Positions 57,901-64,000 of a stretch of DNA of 64,000 nucleotides are shown piece after piece. The position numbers and the translations under genes were made by a program. Below the pieces are notes generated by a model, which was not told the DNA's origin, searched no databases, and worked only from the letters and a program-made list of their open reading frames with translations. Numbering within the stretch: position 1 is the stretch's first letter; each line of letters begins with the position of its first letter. Origin of the DNA: Corticium candelabrum (lineage: Eukaryota > Porifera > Homoscleromorpha > Homosclerophorida > Plakinidae); NCBI RefSeq assembly GCF_963422355.1, contig NC_085094.1, positions 1,728,650 through 1,792,649 of the forward strand, in the 5' to 3' direction.

Positions 57901-60900
57901 GCAGTGTGCAGTGAGTAGTGTGCTGTGTGCAGTGTGCAGTGTGCAATGTGCAGTGAGTAGTGTGCAGTGCGCAGTGTGCAGTGTGCTGAGTGCAGTGAGC
58001 TTTGTGCTGTGTGCAGTGACAGTCAGATCAAACATATAGAGATGACGTTTAGAACTGCACTTAATTTCAGTATAGCATGGAGTACTCAGCAACTGTTGGC
58101 TATACACAAGCGGCTAGACCCTAAGAGGTTGGCCCAACAGGAGCGCGCCTACTCCTTTTGAGGCCGGAAGTATAGTACACGGAGAAGCATCACGGTATAA
58201 TTTTTCAGTTTTTTACACTAGATATGAGTACGTACAAACTGGCAGTCCCGTGTGCTTGGGTGCAAGCCCGTGCAAGTTAATTAATAAATTTTTGTTTCGT
58301 GGCGTCGCATCGCCAGTACTGCGCCTACTCCTTTCAGAAACTCTGGATCTGTCAATCTAACTACGATATAGGACTGACTGGTGTATACGCGCGTCCGTTA
58401 GAAAAATTGACAAAAAAATAGACAAACCGGTGAATGCAAGCCTTCATAACACTTGCTAGCGGGACCGTATACATATATCCGCATGAGCTAGTCTGAGGCG
58501 TCTGTAGTAGACATGTTGACAAACTGGGTGACAAGAACTGTGGGGGCGTGGGTCGCGGAGTCCGGGGCCACGGAAGCCGGGGCCATGAGGGACACTCCAA
58601 TCAGAGGCTTATGGTAATTATATATATAAAAATAGGTCATCTTGTAACAAGCTACAAGTGGAAGAAGACGAGGAGCTACACTCAACAGTGCACTTGCGAG
58701 AAGACGTCCTGGATACACGCGAGGCTACACTTGCGCAAACTCAAACTTTTCCAAAATGGCTGATAGGAAGCAAGTTCCCTATGCGAAGAAATTCAAACTG
58801 AGTACGCTGACAGCGTTAAATTGGTATGTTTTCCAAGTATTCCTTTCAATTTCCTCGTCAAGTTGGTCAATGGAATTCCTTGCAGCCTCGCATGCGCAGA
58901 GTGACCAACAGGAGTCTGCATGTATGTACGACACTCGGTCGAAGAAGGTTCCATTCAAGTTAGACAATGCCGTTACCGCGCATGGAGCTTGGGCCTACAT
59001 GCAACCTGCCTCTCAGTGATTCTAGCCCACAATAGCACAACGATTATTTATTGCCCAAGAATGCTGCTTGTGTAGTGTTTCCCTAACAAATCAATAGTTT
59101 TGCAAATGTGCATGGTCACGCCCGCCAACGTGCGCTAAACCCGTAGCAATTTAGAATTGTTTTCGTCTGGTCTGGTAAGACGTAGAGAAAGCCAACTGGC
59201 TAATTAAATAGATCGCGTGCATGTGAACCCCAGATTATAATAGGACTTCACCTTATCAAATATAAATTAAAATTTGAAAAAGCCTTTTCGAGCGAGTCCN
59301 NNNNNNNNNNNNNNNNNNNNNNNNNNNNNNNNNNNNNNNNNNNNNNNNNNNNNNNNNNNNNNNNNNNNNNNNNNNNNNNNNNNNNNNNNNNNNNNNNNNN
59401 NNNNNNNNNNNNNNNNNNNNNNNNNNNNNNNNNNNNNNNNNNNNNNNNNNNNNNNNNNNNNNNNNNNNNNNNNNNNNNNNNNNNNNNNNNNNNNNNNNNT
59501 CCTGCCTTCGTGACAACGAACAGTAAAATATTTTAAGTCGGCATCATGATGCTATTTTGGATATGGTGATGGTTCTGAACCCCTAGCTCTTTAAGCATCT
59601 CATGCATGTCATGCACTGCTTTAGCAACTAGAACAATGAAGCATGTTCCGTTTATGCGTTTACGTTTTTGCGTTGTGCAGCAGCAAATTAATTCATTGCA
59701 GATGGGGCTAACGATAACACCGAATCGTCTGCAGGAGGAACGACAACAAACGGCACACTTCCATCTTTGAATGCAACAACAAGAACTCCTCGTATCGATA
59801 CTAGCAAGACTTCTACGTCAATTACTCAACAAAAGAAAGTGACGGTCAGATTCAATCAGGAAATAGTCCTTCTCTGCAAAGATCTAAAATACAGCACTAC
59901 AATGATATCTTGGTTTAAACATCAAGAGAATTCAACGAGCGATATAAAACATAAACTGGATATAAAAAGATATCGCTTGGATGTGACTAGTCAGGGAGGC
60001 GGAGGCACTTACAGCTGTCTTGTTACTAACAACTCATTCAGCGTCAATAGGATATTCGTTGTCCACGGTTAGTATCAATTAACTCATACACATGTATTGT
60101 GCTGTAAAAAATCTGTGTATTGATTGTATTTTGTTGTTGATAGCAAGCATTGCATTGTTAAGAAAAACATTAAATACAACTCGCATAGTGACTTGCAATT
60201 TGCAAAACAACGGTATTTTATTGTGTGAATAACTTTTTGAAGCAGAAAGCAGGAAATTTAAAATTCTAGTAAAGCAGAAACCGCGTTACCAACAAATTTC
60301 AGTCGTCTAAGATAAATTCTTCATCAAACTTAAAAATATTATAATCACCATTTCAACTGCAAAGTGTTGCTCGCATTGCCAAATAAGGCTGCCACAAGTA
60401 CAACGCCGTTGACATAAACGATGTCCATCAGTAGGTCATTATGATGGAATGGGTTTCTCGTTGACATGTAGATGAAAGGGCAGGGTTGTCCACAGCATAC
60501 AAAAGGCACGACGGAGCGCCATGCCTTGGCTCCCGCTTGGTATAGGCCCGCCGTGCTTTACTGAGTAGGCAGAGGCTACTATAAGGTCCGTTCACACATT
60601 TTGCGTGGTCTGGGAAAATTTGTAGATTTCGGAATTCTGAGCATGTATGTACAAGCATGTACGGAAAGCAGCCGGAGACAACTGGTAACAAATAGAGATG
60701 GGGTAGCTACGATTATTTAACCCCAAAACTGACAAGTTCCGCATTGTGATGTGTAAAGCGCCATCCTAGACTCGCCTCGTTTTGACATAAGCAGATAAGC
60801 TAAATGTTTAATTGCATTCTTTTAGAGTCACCATACACTGATTTAATTAGCTGTCTTAGTAACAGTTGCTTTGAGTCTACTGTTCTCTATTGTAGCTATG

Positions 60901-63900
60901 AAGACAACAAACTTTGTATTCTTAAAATTTACAAAGTTGTTTGAGGCAAGCAACTAATTCTTTGCATACTATTTTAGTTCTTTGCCTAGAGGGCCTGCGA
61001 TGTTTAGTGTGATAGTAAGACCAATTAGGAGGATGACTGCCATATGGTATGAACTTGATTGTAATACAAGTACTCCAAAAGCAACAGCGGTTGTCATGCG
61101 CCGCCGCCCACAATTGCGTCCGTAGCAACTGCAGTTTCCCCTCTAGCATCGCTAAACGTTTTGAATTTGGGGTGTAACTACTGCAGAATATTAGATTACT
61201 TTAGTTAGAGAACTAACAATAAACAGGTTAACAATAGAAATAAATGAGGAAGACTTGCCAGAACTGCGACAAGATTCTCCATAGAGACCGAAAAAATGAT
61301 AACAATGACTAGCACAACAAGCTTGATTCTTGTTGCTATTTTGTTGGGAGCATCTAGGCGAATCTATTGTAGCAGAGTAGGTAGATAGAGTACAAATTAA
61401 TGCGGTCTGTAGATATGTTGCCCCTCCCAATCACGTGTCCTCGACTGATTATGCAAATCAAATATCTATTGCTCGAGCTCTCAAAATTTCTCACAAGCTT
61501 TAGCGGACTTTTTAGTTTGACGGTTATTCCAAGTTGTGATATACTGCGATGTGTGAGTCATACTAATCCTTGACCTAAAACCCCTCCTTTTTTTAGCACA
61601 ATGATTGTGGTAAGTCCTTGTGAGAATGTGCACACACTCGATTAGTTTGGCGAAAGTGAGTGTTCCATTACTGAAAGACAACGTAGCTGCCAGTCTACTT
61701 CCCCATGACGCTCCATCAGAGTTAATTTCCGTTTGTGTCAGTGGCGATGGTAACTATCTCTAAGACTGTCAAGCAAGTTTGATTGGCTTCTATGTTAAAT
61801 TGCGTTGGGTTAAAAAATTATGGTGGGGGCGTGGTCACGAGAATTTCCACCCTGCCTTACAAAAATCCTGGGGACAACCCTGAAGGGTCTAATCAAAAAC
61901 CAAGCTTTAGAAGAACAAAGTTCCATGGCAGTCTGCTATTGAAAACACAGAAACCATGCAGTCTGAGTTGGACTATGTCCGATGTCCAGCGGTCTTTGAT
62001 AGCATCGCCACGCTTGTGTACTGTATGTGAACTTATCCACAAAATAGATCATTTGATAGGAAAGTTTATAATAATTAAAGTGTCTGGAGTAGTAATCGGT
62101 TAGTTGCTTTCAAATTCAATTGTTTACAACTAAAACATTTAATTTGCTATGATAACAATTTTAGATTGCTCTGTACAATAATAATTGTCTTTGTTGCTTG
62201 CAGTTACTCCTTCTATCGAGATATCACCTTGTTGCCAAATTGTTATTGCCAACGAAACAGAAACAATAAATATCAAATGTTTAGCAGCTGGATTTCCCAC
62301 ACCAACAGTAACTTGGATTTTGCCTAACGGCAGCGAATGGCTAGTTGAAGATCTCAAGGAGTACAACGATACCGCTGGTATTAGTTCACTGGTTGTCACT
62401 GCGTATGATGGAGGTAACTACAAATGCATTGCAAACAACCGCAATGGAAATGCTGAACAAACTGTGACTGTATTTGGTAAGTAATTATTTAAATTTTTGC
62501 ATTGTCTTATAGTCATCAGGAAATTTTAATATTTTAGTCCAACCGCGAATTTTACCCTTTGATAATGATTCTCTAGTAGTCACAGTTTATAGATCATTTG
62601 ATAAGAAAGTTTATAATAATTAAAGTGTCTGGAGTAGTAATCGGTTGGTTGCTTTCAAATTCAATTATTTACAACTAAAACATTTAATTTGCTATGATAA
62701 CAATTTTAGATCGCTCTGTACAATAATTATTGTCACTGTTGCTTGCAGTTACTCCTTCTATCGAGATATCACCTTGTTGCCAAATTGTTATTGCCAACGA
62801 AACAGAAACAATAAATATCAAATGTTTAGCAGCTGGATTTCCCACACCAACAGTAACTTGGATTTTGCCTAACGGCAACGAATGGCTAGTTGAAGATCTC
62901 AAGGAGTACAACGATACCGCTGGTATTAGTTCACTGGTTGTTACTGAGTATGATGGAGGTAACTACACATGCATTGCAAACAACCGCAATGGAAATGCTG
63001 AACAAACTGTGACTGTATTTGGTAAGTAATTATTTAAATTTTTGCATTGTCTTATAGTCATCAGGAAATTTTAATATTTTAGTCCAACCGCGAATTTTAC
63101 CCTTTGATAATGATTCTCTAGTAGTCACAGTATATAGTAACGTCAGCTCTGTTCCGTGTACTGCTGTTGGATTTCCTCCACCTGATGTGTACTGGTATCA
63201 TGGAGACAAGCAATTGTCTACACTTGTATCATCTCTCCATAATGTTGACAGAACTACAAAAAGACGAACTCTTTCTCTTGGAGAAGTAGACTGGTCACAC
63301 AAAGGAGAGTATTCTTGTACTGCCAACAATACAATAAAGAAGAATAAAGCAAGTTTTGCCAACAAATCCATCTTTCTAAAATTACTCAGTGAGTTGATTT
63401 CAACACGCTTCAATAACCAGTTATGTGACGTGTTTGCTGAGCAGGTGACATTAAATTTTCCTCATTCAATTCAACTGCTGATGGATATGTGGGCGACAAT
63501 CTAACGTTATCATGTTCGGTCACGGGGAAAAGTGAGCACGAGCTACGCTGGACAACTGAAAATGTATCACTAAGCAATGAAACGAATTCGACGACTCAAT
63601 TTACAATTAGTAACTTAGAATTAGACTACGGCAGCAAAAAATATGTGTGTGAAGCGCGCACCATCGCAGATAACAAAACAATTTATTCGAGCGTCCGGAT
63701 AAGAGGTAACAAACATTGTCAAGTTACTATATATAGTCTAGTTAAGTACGTGTGCATGTAATACTTGTTTACTCGCTTCTTTTGTTCATTTGCAGTTTTA
63801 AACGAAACCGTAAGGTTTGATGATATTAGCGTGTTTCTTGGCGGTAAGAACACGTTAGAATGCATCTTTATGGGAAAGCCTCAACCGAAGGTGACAATAG

Positions 63901-64000
63901 AGACTTCAGGAGAATTGCATACTGATGCAAAAGTAACCGCACTCGACGGAATGAAAAACATCTATAAAGCAGTAATTCAAAAAAGAATTAAATGGAGAGA
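54906..64000 (+). CDS. Second, inverted copy of the RPTP 5' region (partial, runs off the window)
   Basis: Exons on the plus strand: signal peptide 54906-55017, linker plus Ig 59702-60067, array Ig 62204-62476 and 62749-63021, Ig 63083-63388, Ig 63445-63705 and Ig from 63796 (cut by the window end). Phases match those of the left copy and all exons are open. Only two array units are present. The first is a fusion of left-arm transcript-order units 1 (5' half) and 2 (3' half). Whether a transmembrane and phosphatase region follows cannot be seen. If the palindrome is an assembly artefact, this is not a separate gene. Confidence 0.6.
55718..56255. repeat. Heptamer minisatellite, array 2 right
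   Basis: Mirror copy of 50861-51398, read here as AGTGTGC units. Confidence 0.9.
57426..58026. repeat. Heptamer minisatellite, array 1 right
   Basis: Mirror copy of 49090-49690. Confidence 0.9.
59300..59499. other. Assembly gap (200 N)
   Basis: Exactly 200 N. The flanks GAGCGAGTCC and TCCTGCC overlap by three bases when compared with the continuous left arm (near 47814-47824), so the true missing length is about minus 3 bp. Confidence 0.97.
62538..62592 (+). pseudogene. Truncated exon relic in the right-arm Ig array
   Basis: The first 55 nt of the exon at 63083-63388 with an intact TTTTAG acceptor, then diverging into an in-frame TAA. Same origin as the three relics of the left arm. Confidence 0.75.

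Larger units (their letters stand above)
53580..64000. repeat. Right arm of giant inverted repeat
   Basis: Reverse-complement copy of 42228-53536, reaching the window end without an outer boundary. It differs from the left arm by a 200-N gap and by two missing 545-bp Ig units. Confidence 0.93.

Noticed and set aside
59256..59516. ORFs spanning the gap on both strands
   Set aside because: Their codons are mostly N; no real reading frame is shown.

Overview
This is eukaryotic DNA from an animal. It holds multi-exon genes with GT-AG introns, immunoglobulin (Ig) and fibronectin-III (FN3) exons in phase 1, a receptor-type tyrosine phosphatase, a centrosomal SSX2IP homologue, LINE, Penelope-like and Ty3/Gypsy retroelements, MITEs and many (CA)n tracts. 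The mix suits an invertebrate, possibly an early-branching marine one such as a sponge or cnidarian. The sequence alone does not fix the species.

Layout. 1-3.87 kb: a long, uninterrupted R2/R4/Dong-type LINE ORF (minus) that abuts a (TAA)n tract. 7.1-9.0 kb: a two-exon PI-PLC X-domain gene (PLCXD-like, minus, 319 aa). 10.9-12.6 kb: a decayed Penelope-like element with a GIY-YIG remnant (plus). 13.2-21.2 kb: a ten-exon SSX2IP/ADIP homologue (minus, 465 aa) whose introns carry three MITE-like elements. 22.0-52.2 kb: a giant receptor tyrosine phosphatase gene (minus). I could rebuild it exon by exon: signal peptide, about 19 Ig domains, 4-5 FN3 units, one transmembrane segment, a further Ig domain on the cytosolic side, then an intact D1 and a degenerate D2 phosphatase domain. 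The exon lengths sum to 9483 nt (3160 codons plus stop) with every junction in frame. A 10-kb intron splits the Ig array and holds an internally deleted Ty3/Gypsy element and a tandem duplication.

42.2-64.0 kb is one huge inverted repeat with a 43-bp spacer at 53537-53579. The right arm is a reverse-complement copy of the 5' part of the phosphatase gene (signal exon plus the first Ig exons). It carries a 200-N gap, and it has two instead of four copies of a 545-bp Ig-exon unit. The arms look identical elsewhere. This is either an assembly fold-back or a very recent, homogenised head-to-head duplication.

Together the window is dominated by one expanding, Ig-rich, signalling-competent surface receptor. 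Its diversity comes from symmetric phase-1 cassettes: a tandem array, a six-exon block duplication and a cassette inserted between membrane and phosphatase. The neighbouring genes look like ordinary housekeeping genes. Exon coordinates were derived by hand from splice sites and reading frame and could be off by a base or two.
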